This document shows positions 28,168 to 38,883 of a DNA stretch of 64,000 nucleotides, piece after piece. Each line of letters opens with the position of its first letter. Position 1 is the stretch's first letter. The translations under genes were made by a program, and so were the position numbers. Source of the stretch: Pricia mediterranea (lineage in GTDB: Bacteria > Bacteroidota > Bacteroidia > Flavobacteriales > Flavobacteriaceae); NCBI RefSeq assembly GCF_032248455.1, contig NZ_JAVTTP010000001.1, positions 682,001-746,000 on the forward strand, read 5' to 3'. The notes below the pieces were generated by a model, which worked only from the letters and a program-made list of their open reading frames with translations, did no database searches and was not told where the DNA came from.

Positions 28168-29628
28168 TCACACCTCCCGGTTTGTGTCCCAGGCCTCCAA
28201 GTAATCGGCAACGGCCTTAACGAACATACTGCCCAGGGCACCATTTACGACCCGGTGGTCGTAGCTGTGCGACAAGAACATCTTACTGCGGATCCCGATA
28301 AAGTCCCCCGCCTCGGTTTCGATAACCGCCGGCAGTTTCCGAATGGCACCGAGGGCCAAGATGCCTACTTGGGGCTGGTTGATGATCGGGGTTCCGAATA
28401 CGCTGCCAAAGGTACCTACGTTGGTCACTGTATAGGTACCGCCCTGCACTTCATCGGGCTTTAGACCGTTTTCCCTGGCGCGGGTAGCCAGATCATTGAC
28501 CACCTTGGCCATCCCGACCAGATTGAGCTGATCGGCGTTCTTGATGACCGGCACGATCAGGTTGCCGTCAGGAAGTGCAGCGGCCATCCCGATATTGATG
28601 CTTTTTTTCTTGACCACGGTATCGCCTTCCACCGAAATATTCATCATCGGATACTTCTTGAGGGCCTTGGCGACGGCTTCTAAAAAAATAGGGGTAAACG
28701 TCAGTTTTTCGCCTTCCCGCTTCTCAAAATCCGCTTTTACCTTGTTGCGCCAATTGACGATAGGGGTCACATCGACCTCGATAAAGCTCTGAACGTGGGC
28801 CGAGGTCGAAACGCTGTCGACCATATGTTTGGCAATCATCTTGCCCATACGGGTCATCTCGATTATCTCGTGCCCATCGGAAGAAGATACGGTCGACGCG
28901 GCCGGTTTTTCTGTCGCCCGGGCATCTCTCTCTGGCGTCGACACCCCTTTTTCGGAACCTTGTCCGGTTCGGTCCCGTTCCGTGGCAGCTTGCTTGCCCG
29001 CAGCCTCCGTGGCCGGTGCGGCCCCCACTTTTGGTCGGGAACCTGCTTCGGCGGGGGCATCGGTTCGCTCCTCCACATATTGTAAAATATCGTTCTTGGT
29101 GACCCGGCCTTCCAGGCCCGAACCGGTTATTCCATCCAATTCGGCCAAGGAAATCCCTTCCTGTTTGGCAATATTCTTGACCAAGGGGGAATAGAAGCGC
29201 TCCGAGTCCTGCTGCGGTGTATCAGGACGATGCTTCGGGGCACTGGCCGTTTCCTTGGCCATTTTGACCGATTCCTCAACCTCTGCGGCCGCTTGCTCCC
29301 CCGATTTTTCCTTGTCCGCAGTTTGGTCTTCAGCATCCGATCCTGAGAATGCCTTACCTTGGCTTCCAGGGCTATCAGAAGCCCCGCCTTCGATTTCGAT
29401 TACGGCAACGGTCTGACCTACCTTGACGACATCATCCACTTCAAAATGTTTTTCTATCAGTACGCCTTCGACTTCGCTGGGGACTTCACTATCCACCTTG
29501 TCCGTCGCAATCTCGAAGACCGGTTCATCGAGCTCAACGGTATCGCCTACATCCTTCAACCAGGTGGTCAAGGTCGCTTCGGCAACACTCTCCCCCATTC
29601 GCGGTAATTTCAGTTCGAATTTTGACAT
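28168..29628 (-). CDS. 2-oxo acid dehydrogenase E2 component (dihydrolipoamide acyltransferase)
   Basis: A 486-aa E2 subunit. The lipoyl domain (about 1-80) carries the lipoylated Lys in EIATDKVDSEVPSEVEG. A Glu/Ala/Ser-rich linker follows, then an E3-binding domain (YSPLVKNIAKQEG ... GSGLEGRVTKNDIL). The catalytic domain ends with SHSYDHRVVNGALGSMF (His, Asp). The EIATDKVDSEVPS sequence resembles branched-chain or 2-oxoglutarate-type E2 more than pyruvate E2. E1 and E3 genes are not in the window. Confidence 0.93.
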   Translation of the reverse strand: MSKFELKLPRMGESVAEATLTTWLKDVGDTVELDEPVFEIATDKVDSEVPSEVEGVLIEKHFEVDDVVKVGQTVAVIEIEGGASDSPGSQGKAFSGSDAEDQTADKEKSGEQAAAEVEESVKMAKETASAPKHRPDTPQQDSERFYSPLVKNIAKQEGISLAELDGITGSGLEGRVTKNDILQYVEERTDAPAEAGSRPKVGAAPATEAAGKQAATERDRTGQGSEKGVSTPERDARATEKPAASTVSSSDGHEIIEMTRMGKMIAKHMVDSVSTSAHVQSFIEVDVTPIVNWRNKVKADFEKREGEKLTFTPIFLEAVAKALKKYPMMNISVEGDTVVKKKSINIGMAAALPDGNLIVPVIKNADQLNLVGMAKVVNDLATRARENGLKPDEVQGGTYTVTNVGTFGSVFGTPIINQPQVGILALGAIRKLPAVIETEAGDFIGIRSKMFLSHSYDHRVVNGALGSMFVKAVADYLEAWDTNREV

Positions 29629-29765
29629 ATCGTTAGATGCTATTTTAAATTAATGGCGTTGTTTAAACTGTTGGATAAAGCTACTTTACGACCAGTCCAT
29701 TCCCAGTATTCCGCTTTCGAAATGCATTCGCTCGTACCCTATCCATTCCACCTCAATTTTGCTTA

Positions 29766-30386
29766 TCAGTTGGCCTTTAGCGATCTCTCAAAGGGAACCC
29801 GGTTCAGGATGCTCCGTCCAAGGGTCACCTCGTCGGCGTATTCCAGCTCGTCGTTTACGGCTATGCCCCTGGCGATAGTCGAGATGTTGACATCGAGCCC
29901 GTCCAATTGCTTAAAGATATAGAAATTGGTCGTATCACCTTCCATCGTAGAACTCAAGGCAAAAATAAACTCTTTGGTTTCGCCCTGCCGGGCCTTCTTG
30001 ATCAGGGAGGCAATATTCAGGTCGTGGGGGCCTATCCCTTCCATAGGCGAGATCTTTCCTCCCAAAACATGGTACAAGCCTTTGTATTGACTTGTGTTTT
30101 CAATGGCCATCACATCGCGGATGTCCTCTACGACACAGATGAGACTTCTATCTCTTTTGGGGCTTGCACAAATTTCGCAAATCTCCGCATCGGAAATATT
30201 ATGACATTGGGAGCAGAACTTGATATCCTTTCTGACAGCGTCCAGGGCACGGGCCAATTTTGTCGTGCGGTCTTCCGGCTGCTTTAATAGGTGCAATACC
30301 AAACGCAATGCCGTCCGCTTGCCGATTCCGGGCAGCTGCGACATTTCATAAACAGCGTTCTCAAGGAGTTTAGAAGAAAATTCCAT
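29766..30386 (-). CDS. recR: Recombination protein RecR
   Basis: A 206-aa protein of the RecFOR pathway. HhH motif in [17 protein letters not shown], a four-Cys zinc site ([16 protein letters not shown]), and a Toprim domain with [14 protein letters not shown] and [14 protein letters not shown]. Length and order are standard. Confidence 0.97.
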   Translation of the reverse strand: MEFSSKLLENAVYEMSQLPGIGKRTALRLVLHLLKQPEDRTTKLARALDAVRKDIKFCSQCHNISDAEICEICASPKRDRSLICVVEDIRDVMAIENTSQYKGLYHVLGGKISPMEGIGPHDLNIASLIKKARQGETKEFIFALSSTMEGDTTNFYIFKQLDGLDVNISTIARGIAVNDELEYADEVTLGRSILNRVPFERSLKAN

Positions 30387-30897
30387 CCCACAAATTTACA
30401 ATTTTACTGTGATTACCGAAGCGGTTCATAAAACGGTTTTAAAGAACTCGTCTCGAGTTCCTCTTTTACCTGCGATTCGTCATGGGCCCATCCGATGCTT
30501 ACATAACCGCCGTAGTGGCAGTTGAAGATTTTTCGTCCGTTGAATCCGGTCTCTACCCTTGGCCCGTACCGAGCGCACAGCTGAACGACACAGTCGTGCC
30601 GGCCAGCCGAAAGATTCATTCTGGCAAGCAAACGAAGTACACTACCAGACGTTCTTTGGTGTCAACGAACAAAGCTGTAGATGGCAATCTGCCTACCTCA
30701 ACCCTATTTTCATAAAACGCAACAAAAGTCAACTACGTCGGGGCAAGCTCAGGAGGCATTCATAAGGAAAGAATATTAGCATTCCGAGGCAAGCCTCGGA
30801 GCCTTCAAATCTCGATTATCCTGTAAAACCCCGAAACTTTGCCCCGGGGTTTATAACATCTATACTACATCCTTAAATAAGAATGCATCGTTCTTGA
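30387..30897. other. Gap with no convincing gene; possible remnant and hairpins
   Basis: Open frames of 67-77 codons occur on both strands at 30413-30765, but none has a recognisable domain, start context or family pattern. At 30784-30800 an inverted repeat CCGAGGC/GCCTCGG forms a small hairpin. The region may be a decayed gene or mobile-element fragment; I cannot name it. Confidence 0.4.
30825..30852 (-). terminator. Intrinsic terminator downstream of the lipoprotein gene
   Basis: AAACCCCG and CGGGGTTTT pair around a short loop, and the minus-strand side ends in T. It lies about 45 bp beyond the stop of the 30898-31656 gene. Confidence 0.75.
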
Positions 30898-31656
30898 TTA
30901 CAAGTAGGTATAGTCGATTTTGAATACCTTTGTTACTCCGCTCGACATCGATTTTACGGTGACCTGAATCGGATAGTCATCCGCGTCATAGGTATAAATG
31001 GTATCGATTTCATGCTCGACCTCCCCTTCCTCGTTTTTATAAGTAATCTTGGATAGGTTATTGTTCGGTAAAAGGGCCTTTGCCTTCAGCATTTCCTTGG
31101 CCTGCGGTTGCATGTTAAAGTTCAGTTTTACTTTATCGAGAATCTCGATCAGACCTGCGGACTTCAGGGTGTGAAAATAAACGTTGGGGGTGGCTTCATA
31201 TGCCAGTTCGGCCGTATATTGTTTTTTAATTGGGTTGTCTGTACCATAATCATATTCCTTTTCAAAAAAGATGATTTCACTGGGGTTGCCATTTGCGTCA
31301 TAGGCGGTCACATCGCCGGTCTCAAAGGCATCGTAGGGGGACTTGTACAGCTCTTCTATATTGAAATTATCGTTTTCACTATCGCCGGTAACGTCGGTCA
31401 GACCTTTGTCATCATAGACGAACTCGCTGGTACCCGTACCGTCGGAAACACGGGTCAGTTTTTTATCGACATCGTAGAAAAATTCCACTTTTTCGTTTTC
31501 TTCCGGGTCCTGTGCCGACGCAAAGGCAATGGAAGATAAACGCTTTTCCACGGTTTTGCCGTTGACCTCCTCGAATTCGTCGGATGACGATTTTTCACAA
31601 CTTGTGCCGAGCGCCAACGCCATCGACGCCAGCAATACATACTTTGGTTTACCCAT
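30898..31656 (-). CDS. Uncharacterised lipoprotein with YD-like repeats
   Basis: A 252-aa protein with a lipobox (ALALGTSCEKSSS), so it is probably anchored in the outer membrane or periplasm. The body has Tyr-Asp-rich segments (FFYDVDKKLTRVSDGTG, TAYDANGNPSEI, YTYDADDYPIQVTV) resembling single YD/RHS-type beta strands. It lies downstream of susC-susD in the same direction, with a terminator between. Function unknown. Confidence 0.7.
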   Translation of the reverse strand: MGKPKYVLLASMALALGTSCEKSSSDEFEEVNGKTVEKRLSSIAFASAQDPEENEKVEFFYDVDKKLTRVSDGTGTSEFVYDDKGLTDVTGDSENDNFNIEELYKSPYDAFETGDVTAYDANGNPSEIIFFEKEYDYGTDNPIKKQYTAELAYEATPNVYFHTLKSAGLIEILDKVKLNFNMQPQAKEMLKAKALLPNNNLSKITYKNEEGEVEHEIDTIYTYDADDYPIQVTVKSMSSGVTKVFKIDYTYL

Positions 31657-31737
31657 AATCTGGTTCAGTTTAGGTTTGGAAGTATTTTAACGGAACAACC
31701 GAGATATTTATTTTGTAAACCGATGATTAATCGCATG

Positions 31738-31764
31738 AAAAAAGCGGAGCAATGCCCCGCTTTT
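31738..31764 (-). terminator. Intrinsic terminator after susD
   Basis: AAAAGCGG/CCGCTTTT with an inner GC pair; the minus-strand reading ends in six T. It ends the susC-susD transcript. Confidence 0.8.
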
Positions 31765-31824
31765 CAACCAACTCAAAAAAAAACTAACTCAAAACATAAA
31801 CTAACTCAAAACATAAACTCTTTC

Positions 31825-33360
31825 TCAATATCCGGGGTTCTGGGTCAGATTCGGACTATTTATAATCTCCTGTTCGGGCAACGGAAACAACAGATGTTTT
31901 TCTTGTAACGCCTGATCGGAATTCAAGTTCACGTGTCCGACAAAATTATCAAAGCCACCAGTGGTGACATTGTACACTTGTCTTAACCGTACCATGTCGA
32001 ACCACACCTTCATCTCAAAAGCGAGCTCGTGCCATCTTTCGGTCCACACGGCCTCACGGAAAGATTGTTGGTCGAAGGTACCCAAAGCCGGGGTATCGAG
32101 GGTGGCTCGGTCACGGATCGCCTTCAAGGCCTCCCAGGCTTCTTGGGTCGGCCCGCCGACTTCGTTGGAGGCCTCCGCATAGATCAAGAGCACCTCGGCA
32201 TATCGGAAAATCATCAGGTTCAGGTTATCCTTGGCCGTACCGGGAACGCCTTGGGTTCCGTTGGCGGCACGATTAAAATATTTGAAAATATACGGTTTGC
32301 CCAAATCAAAGAGTTCGCCGCTACCGTCTTCGTAATAACTGGTATAGAACCAGCCTTCCCGATTCTCTTTTCTTAAATCGTCATCATCATATGAATTGTA
32401 GAAATCGATATCGGGTATCGTACTTCCGGTTCCCGAAGGCCCCCGGTAGGTGACAGGCTGAAAGTTCGGATACATATTGCCCATCGGGTTCGCGGCCACA
32501 AGATCGTTATACTGTAGGCTAAATATATGCTCTCCCATGTTGTTAAAACTTTCGTCGTGCAGTTGTCCGTAGGTTTCGAAAAGTCGGATGGTACCGGCAT
32601 TATCGATAACCTCTTTCGCCTTGGCGGCTGCATCGGCATACCTTGCCGTTTCGTTCAGCGGATTTCCGGCCATGGTCAGGTACACTTTGGCCAATAGCGT
32701 CTTGACGGCAGCTTCGGATACCCTGCCGCTCTCATCGGTCCACGGAAGGCCAGCATTTTCCGCTTCGGTCAGGTCGGTAAGGATCTGGGCATAAACCTCC
32801 TGCTGCGGTGCCCTTTCAGGGAAAAAGTCCTCGGAAGTGGCACTTTGGGGCTGGGTAATCAGGGGAACATCGCCCCAGAGCCTGACCGCGTAGAAATAGG
32901 CCCAGGCACGCAAGAATTTTGCCTCACCCAATATCCTATTCTTTTCCGCTTCTTCCATGTCGATACCGGGTACATTTTCAAGCACCAAATTGGCATTGGC
33001 GATAACTTCGTAAATACCGCCCCACCAATTTCTGACGTGCAGGTTATTGTCATCATAGGATAGGGAATACAGGTTGTTCAGGTCCGAATTTTGGGCCGTC
33101 TCCGTTGTGGTGGTTCCCGTCGGGGCCATTAAAAGTTGCCAATTGGACGAGAAAATACCGGCACCGTCACCCACAAATCGGGCATCGGCATATACTGCCG
33201 CGATAGCTGCCTGGGCGTGCGTGGCGGTGGTGTAAAAACTTTCAGGCTGTAAATTGGACGGATCCTCTTCGTCCAAAAAATCAGAACACCCTACCGTACC
33301 TATTAACAGCATCGATAATCCTAGAATCTTATTTATATGTTGTTTTATGAAATTTTTCAT
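31825..33360 (-). CDS. SusD/RagB-like nutrient-binding lipoprotein
   Basis: A 511-aa surface lipoprotein (SMLLIGTVGCSDFLDEEDPS, lipobox Cys about 25). It has the SusD tetratricopeptide fold signs: AEAKFLRAWAYFYAVRLWGDVPL near residue 155, LLAKVYLTMAGNPLN, and a C-terminal part ending FPLPEQEIINSPNLTQNPGY. It closes the ligand over the SusC channel encoded just upstream (29 bp gap). The glycan is not predictable because no glycoside hydrolase is nearby. Confidence 0.95.
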   Translation of the reverse strand: MKNFIKQHINKILGLSMLLIGTVGCSDFLDEEDPSNLQPESFYTTATHAQAAIAAVYADARFVGDGAGIFSSNWQLLMAPTGTTTTETAQNSDLNNLYSLSYDDNNLHVRNWWGGIYEVIANANLVLENVPGIDMEEAEKNRILGEAKFLRAWAYFYAVRLWGDVPLITQPQSATSEDFFPERAPQQEVYAQILTDLTEAENAGLPWTDESGRVSEAAVKTLLAKVYLTMAGNPLNETARYADAAAKAKEVIDNAGTIRLFETYGQLHDESFNNMGEHIFSLQYNDLVAANPMGNMYPNFQPVTYRGPSGTGSTIPDIDFYNSYDDDDLRKENREGWFYTSYYEDGSGELFDLGKPYIFKYFNRAANGTQGVPGTAKDNLNLMIFRYAEVLLIYAEASNEVGGPTQEAWEALKAIRDRATLDTPALGTFDQQSFREAVWTERWHELAFEMKVWFDMVRLRQVYNVTTGGFDNFVGHVNLNSDQALQEKHLLFPLPEQEIINSPNLTQNPGY

Positions 33361-33389
33361 GATGTCTATAGTTTAGAATTAACCAATGA

Positions 33390-36300
33390 TTAAATACCCA
33401 CTTGAAGTCCGATGACAAATGTGGTCGACCTAGGGTATTCGTGCCATTTCATTCCTTGGGAGAACACATTATTTCCTTGCCCACCACGAATGGGTATGAC
33501 CTCGGGGTCTCCAATAAGCTCTTCGCTCGTCCACAAAAAGAAATTTTGGGTAGAGGCATATAGACGGAGTTTGTTCAGGTATAGGCGTTCGAGCAGCTGT
33601 GGACCGAAAGAATAGCCTACCATCAGGTTTCTGCCCCGTAGGAAGGAGCCGTCCTTGATCCAATGGGAATCTACATTGGTCACGTAACCCGCCCGGGTAT
33701 CCCGGACCTGTGCGATGGGAGTGTCCTGATTATCTGGAGTCCAGGCATTCAATACCGTCCTATAACTGTTGGCCAATGCCTGTCGGTCTTCGCTGGAGTG
33801 TAGGTTCATGTCCATCACATCGTTGCCCCAGGAATATTGAAGGTCCAAGGTAAAATCGATACCCTTGTAGGTGATATTGTTGATCAGACTACCCGAAGCG
33901 GTAGGATATCCGTTTCCGATGATTGTCCTGTCTTCATCGTTAATAATCTTGTCGTTATTAAAATCCTTGTACTTAATATCCCCGGGCAATATCGTAAGTC
34001 CGTTACGATAGCTTACAAAACTGGCTGCCTCTTCGGCCTCGTCGGTATTCCAGGTACCCAAACGGGTCAGGCCCCAGAACGATCCCACCGGTTCACCGAT
34101 ACGTATTACGTTGGTCGGGTTGGTAATGCCCGGTCCCCCGACCCCGAAAATATCGGAGGGAGTGGCCAAGGTGAGCACTTTGTTCCGATTCATCGAAATA
34201 TTGAAGGAAGTGTCCCACATTAGGTCTTCCGTAACAATGTTCTTCGTATTCAACGAAACCTCGAGCCCTTTGTTTTCCATGGACCCCACATTTCGTCGGA
34301 TGGTCTCGTACCCACTGGATTCGGGCACAGGGGCATCTAATAACATATCGGTCGTCTTCCTATAATAGACATCGGTCTCAACGCTGAGGCGATTGTTGAA
34401 CAGGCCCAATTCGAGGCCTACGTCGTATTGTGCAGTCTTTTCCCATTTTAAGTCGGGATTCGCCAATCGGTTCAATCCCGTACCCCCTACGCGATTTCCG
34501 CCCCAAATGGTCTGATAGCCGGAGCCCAATAGGGATAGCGAGGAATAGGGAGGTATTTCGGAGTTACCGGTAACTCCATAACTGGTTCTGAGCTTTAGAT
34601 TGGATATCGTTTCGTTATCCCTTAGGAAGTTCTCTTCAGAAATTCTCCAGGCAAAAGCTGCCGATGGAAAAAAGGAAAACTTGTTGTTCTCACCGAATTT
34701 TGAGGAACCGTCTGCCCTACCGGTAAAGGTGAACAAGTATTTACCGAACAGATTGTAGTTGAGCCTTCCGAAATACGAATTCAAGGCTTCACGCTCTGCG
34801 TTGGAATCAACTCCTAAATTATCGGAACCTGCGCCCAAATTATTGTATTGAAGATAGTCGGTAGGGAAATTATTGGCTTCCGCATTAAAATAGAGCGAAT
34901 TCGATTGTTGCCAAGAGATACCTAATAGGGCGGTCAAGGAATTGTTCTCGTTGATCTCCTTGGTATAGGTAACGTAATTTTCAATGGACCAGAACGTTTC
35001 CCTGTTACTACTGATCGAGGCAAAAGCCTGATTGTTGCCCGCCAGGGTAGCATCACGGAATTCGGGATTTTCTTGGGTAATCATATTGGCAGCTACCACC
35101 GTACGCATTTGAAGGTCTTGCGTAAAATTGATATTCGAGTAGACACTTCCGGTGGCGGTCTGGGTATTCAAAATATACTGTTGCCCATCTAATCGGTGGA
35201 CGGAGCTGTAAGTACCTTCCGCAAAAGGGTAATCCCTATTATCGGCAAAAATCCCTGCCCTTGGATGGCCGTCGGGATAACGCACCGGTAAAAACGGAAA
35301 ATCCTCGACCATCCTTCGCGGTACCTGGTCGTTGGTATCCGCCAGGTTTTCGGTCTGGTAGTTGTAGCTGAGCGACCCTCCGATCTTCACCCAGTCCTTG
35401 ATTTGGTCATCGATATTAAAACGACCGGAATACCGTTTGAGATAGGTATTCTTGAGCAGGCCCTGTTCATCGTTGATTCCAACCGAAATGGCATAGGTAG
35501 TTCTTTCGTTGCCTCCCGAAAATCCAAGTTGATGGTTCTGCGACAGTCTGTGTTGCTGTGTTTCCCCGGGCCAGTAGGTGTCATAAAGGGCATTGCCGTC
35601 GCTATCGAACAACGGGGCAATCAATGGATCTTGTCGCTTCAATCGGGGTTCATACTGGGCATAGTTTCCCGCGGCCCATCCTTCGGGGTCGAATTTGGCG
35701 GAATTTTCCCAGGCCAGCTGCTCGACCCTTGCATATTCTTCGGCATTGAGCACTTCGGCGAAATTAGGACCGAATTCCTTGACGTTGTACTCCACATTAT
35801 AGCTGATCCTGCCTTCCCCGGCCTGTCCTCTTTTGGTCGTTATCAAAATGACTCCGTTGGCACCCCGCGCCCCGTAGATGGCGGTGGAAGAGGCGTCTTT
35901 CAGCACTTCGATGGAAACCACGTCGTTCGGATTTAAAAAGTCAATGGCGGAACTGTACTGGTCTAGGTTACCTTGTGGTAGTTGCACTCCATCGACTACA
36001 TATAAAGGGTTGTTCGACGAATTGATCGAACTGAACCCCCTGATACGTACGTTGGTCTTACCGCCCGGTCGGCCGGAGGTGGTATTGACCTTCACCCCGG
36101 CAAGCCGTCCTGCCATAGCCTGATTTAACGATTGTGCCGGCCGCTCCTGGATCTCTTCGGTACTGACCTGCCCGACTGCCCCGGTAAGGTCGGATTTTTT
36201 CGTACTACCGTATCCTACGAGCACCACTTCGTCCAATTCTGCGGCATCCTCTTCCAAAGTGACGTCAATCCGAGACCTACCTTCGATGGGTATTTCCATA

Positions 36301-36536
36301 GTACTGTAACCAATGTAGCTAATGACCAAGGTCGCATCTTCGGCTACATCATCCAACGTGTAATTCCCGTCAAAATCGGTCTGTGTACCATTGGTGGTGC
36401 CCTTGACCAGCACATTGGCCCCGGGCAAGGGCCCCATTGCATCGGAAACGGTACCGCTTACCGTCTGTGCCTTGGCGAAGCCTAGACATAAAAATGCCCC
36501 GATCCACAACAAATTTTTCATCAGTGTTCTCTTCAT
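33390..36536 (-). CDS. SusC/RagA TonB-dependent outer-membrane transporter
   Basis: A 1048-aa receptor. Signal peptide (about 1-23), then a carboxypeptidase-D-like plug extension (VSGTVSDAMGPLPGANVLVKG ... YTLDDV). A plug domain follows with the SusC motif GYGSTKKSDLTGAV and VLKDASSTAIYGARGANGVILI. A large beta-barrel ends FVIGLQVGI. It imports oligosaccharides or other nutrients with the SusD partner, powered by TonB/ExbBD. It is the first gene of the susC-susD transcript, and the 790-bp upstream gap probably holds its promoter. Confidence 0.95.
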   Translation of the reverse strand: MKRTLMKNLLWIGAFLCLGFAKAQTVSGTVSDAMGPLPGANVLVKGTTNGTQTDFDGNYTLDDVAEDATLVISYIGYSTMEIPIEGRSRIDVTLEEDAAELDEVVLVGYGSTKKSDLTGAVGQVSTEEIQERPAQSLNQAMAGRLAGVKVNTTSGRPGGKTNVRIRGFSSINSSNNPLYVVDGVQLPQGNLDQYSSAIDFLNPNDVVSIEVLKDASSTAIYGARGANGVILITTKRGQAGEGRISYNVEYNVKEFGPNFAEVLNAEEYARVEQLAWENSAKFDPEGWAAGNYAQYEPRLKRQDPLIAPLFDSDGNALYDTYWPGETQQHRLSQNHQLGFSGGNERTTYAISVGINDEQGLLKNTYLKRYSGRFNIDDQIKDWVKIGGSLSYNYQTENLADTNDQVPRRMVEDFPFLPVRYPDGHPRAGIFADNRDYPFAEGTYSSVHRLDGQQYILNTQTATGSVYSNINFTQDLQMRTVVAANMITQENPEFRDATLAGNNQAFASISSNRETFWSIENYVTYTKEINENNSLTALLGISWQQSNSLYFNAEANNFPTDYLQYNNLGAGSDNLGVDSNAEREALNSYFGRLNYNLFGKYLFTFTGRADGSSKFGENNKFSFFPSAAFAWRISEENFLRDNETISNLKLRTSYGVTGNSEIPPYSSLSLLGSGYQTIWGGNRVGGTGLNRLANPDLKWEKTAQYDVGLELGLFNNRLSVETDVYYRKTTDMLLDAPVPESSGYETIRRNVGSMENKGLEVSLNTKNIVTEDLMWDTSFNISMNRNKVLTLATPSDIFGVGGPGITNPTNVIRIGEPVGSFWGLTRLGTWNTDEAEEAASFVSYRNGLTILPGDIKYKDFNNDKIINDEDRTIIGNGYPTASGSLINNITYKGIDFTLDLQYSWGNDVMDMNLHSSEDRQALANSYRTVLNAWTPDNQDTPIAQVRDTRAGYVTNVDSHWIKDGSFLRGRNLMVGYSFGPQLLERLYLNKLRLYASTQNFFLWTSEELIGDPEVIPIRGGQGNNVFSQGMKWHEYPRSTTFVIGLQVGI

Positions 36537-37329
36537 GATCTTGATTTTAAGTTAGAAGTTAAAGTTAGCGTTGATCAAATAATGCGTTCCCCAATCTGGC
36601 CTTGCGTCTTTTTTGCCATGGTCGAATATGTTATACCAGCCGGAAGATTTCTCAATGGCCTGAACCACAAAGACTTCGCAAATTCCACGCAGGCTAACAG
36701 TTTCTTAGGAGACCCTTAGCATAATTTAACATTATGAAAGTAGTCCGAAAACCAAATGTCACCATGAAAATTATATTAAATTAAAGTTAATGTGCGCGAT
36801 ATGATCGTTAAAGCGAGTTATCAAGAAGAAAAATAGTACAAAAGCCATATCGTATTTTTGAACGTTGAATCTTTACTATTTGGGGGTTGGGAACCCGTTT
36901 TTTACACCTCTTCCAAGAACCCATAAAACGGCAAAACCTTTTGATACCGTGAACTTTGCGTACTTGCTACCCCTCTATATTATCTTTAATCTTGGCAGCC
37001 CTAATATCGACCAGTAGCGTTTCTTTTGATTATGCATCCTTCCTTCGTTGGAAACAGTTCCATAAAGATTCGATCCGGTACACTGATCCCAATTCATCCA
37101 ATCAGCTTTTGGACCATAGAAAATATTAGAGCTAGTTTCCCAACATTTCCTTAACTTCCGCCGGAAACCATATCCTACTTAAGTATGTCCGGAAAAAGAA
37201 CGTCCGAATCGAAGCGCCCTGTCCGTAAAACCATCGGTCCAGAAAAGACTAGCGCAAAGGTTCTCTGCAAATACAACTGATTCTAAGCCAACGACCATAT
37301 AGCCTCCATCCAAACTAAGCACCCCACCT
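36537..37329. other. Long intergenic region between susC and the symporter
   Basis: A 793-bp divergent gap with no open frame that looks like a gene. It is AT-rich around 36760-36800 and must hold the promoters of susC (minus strand) and the symporter (plus strand). I could not pick a clear -33/-7 flavobacterial promoter, hairpin or riboswitch. Confidence 0.5.
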
Positions 37330-38781
37330 GTGAGCATCTACCTTGTTTTTTCCGTTATCGCCGCCTACTTCGTCCTTCTGATGATCATCTCGTATTTTAC
37401 ATCGCGCAACAGTAGCGACGAATCCTTTTTTACCGGCGACCGCGAATCGCCCTGGTTCTTGGTGGCCTTCGGGATGGTCGGGGCGGGCCTATCTGGGGTG
37501 ACCTTCGTATCGGTGCCGGGCATGGTGGGCAACAACTTCCTATTTTTCTTTCAGTTCGTATTGGGAAACGTGGTCGGCTACCTTTTCATTACGTTTGTAC
37601 TCGTGCCTCTCTACTATCGATTGCGATTGGTCTCGATCTACGCGTACCTCAATGATCGTTTTGGCCGCTACACGAATAAAACCGGTTCCCTTATCTTTTT
37701 GATCTCGCAATCGTTCGGGGCAGCGCTTCGGTTATTACTGGCTGCCAAAATACTGCAGTTCGCTTTTTTCGACCGGGTGGGCATCCCCTTTTTCGTGACG
37801 GTCGTCATTATTTTATTGCTCGTGTGGCTCTACACCAACAAAACGGGCATTAAGACCATTGTGTGGACGGACACCATGCAGACGCTGTTCTTGATTACCG
37901 GGGCGGTGGTGACAATTTACAGCATTACGCAGTCCCTCGACCTCTCGCTGGCGGGGTCGATCCAAGCGGTCACGGAACACGAATATTTTCAGGTCTTCAA
38001 CTGGGAGGCGCAATCGGCCAACAATTTCTACAAGCAGTTTATCGCGGGGATATTGATCGCCATCGCCATGATGGGGCTGGACCAAAACATGATGCAAAAG
38101 ACGCTGACCTGCAAGAACCAATGGGACGCGCAAAAAAACACCCTGACCTATAGCATGATCCTTGCCGTGACCCAGTTTCTGTTTCTCGGGCTTGGCGTGC
38201 TGATGTACATTTATGCCGAAAGACAGGGCATAACCCTCCCGGTCGGAGCCGAGGGACAGTTTTTGGATACGGACACCCTCTTTCCCGAACTCGCCTTGAA
38301 CCACTTGGGACTGATTACGGGAATCAGTTTTTTATTGGGGATAATCGCCGCGTCATTTTCTAGTGTGGATTCCGCCCTAACGGCGCTTACGACCTCCTTT
38401 ACCTATGATTTTTTGGATGTCTCGAAAAAAACCGGAAACGAAAAGAAGAAATTCAAGAATTGGGTGCTCATCGGGTTCTCGGTAGTGGTGTTTATAATCA
38501 TCATGGCATTTTCCCATAGCCGGGGCGACGTGATCTCCTTGATCTTTAATGTGGCAGGATATACCTACGGTCCGTTATTGGGACTCTTTCTTTTCGGGAT
38601 GTTCACGCCGCTCAAGGCTAAGGATAGACTGGTGCCGATCGTATGCATCGCCGCTCCCGTGCTTACCTTTGCACTGAGCTGGTTCAGCGCCTCGCAATTC
38701 GATTTCGATTTCGGATTTATCAGCATCGCCGTTAATGCGGGGCTGACGATTTTGGGGCTGCTGTTAATCCGACCGAGATAG
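37330..38781 (+). CDS. Sodium:solute symporter (SSS family)
   Basis: A 483-aa inner-membrane Na+-coupled transporter with about 13 hydrophobic segments. SSS features are the N-terminal MIISYFTSRNSSDESFF, GLSGVTFVSVPGM in the second helix region, RFGRYTNKTGSL, and the Na+-site helix ASFSSVDSALTALTTSF. Start is GTG at 37330, giving SIYLVFSVIAAYF; no better ATG is in place. The substrate may be a sugar, sialic acid or small acid; the divergent susC gene suggests a carbohydrate. Confidence 0.9.
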   Translation: MSIYLVFSVIAAYFVLLMIISYFTSRNSSDESFFTGDRESPWFLVAFGMVGAGLSGVTFVSVPGMVGNNFLFFFQFVLGNVVGYLFITFVLVPLYYRLRLVSIYAYLNDRFGRYTNKTGSLIFLISQSFGAALRLLLAAKILQFAFFDRVGIPFFVTVVIILLLVWLYTNKTGIKTIVWTDTMQTLFLITGAVVTIYSITQSLDLSLAGSIQAVTEHEYFQVFNWEAQSANNFYKQFIAGILIAIAMMGLDQNMMQKTLTCKNQWDAQKNTLTYSMILAVTQFLFLGLGVLMYIYAERQGITLPVGAEGQFLDTDTLFPELALNHLGLITGISFLLGIIAASFSSVDSALTALTTSFTYDFLDVSKKTGNEKKKFKNWVLIGFSVVVFIIIMAFSHSRGDVISLIFNVAGYTYGPLLGLFLFGMFTPLKAKDRLVPIVCIAAPVLTFALSWFSASQFDFDFGFISIAVNAGLTILGLLLIRPR

Positions 38782-38883
38782 TTGTTGGCCTGTAGTCGTT
38801 GGTGGCTGTATTAAGTTAGAATTTAGGTGCTCAGAGTTGGTCGGGCGTTCGAAGAACCTTTAGGTCCGCCCATAGTTTTTGCT

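Noticed and set aside
36537-37329. Riboswitch or small RNA upstream of susC
   Set aside because: No convincing hairpin or terminator pattern could be seen.
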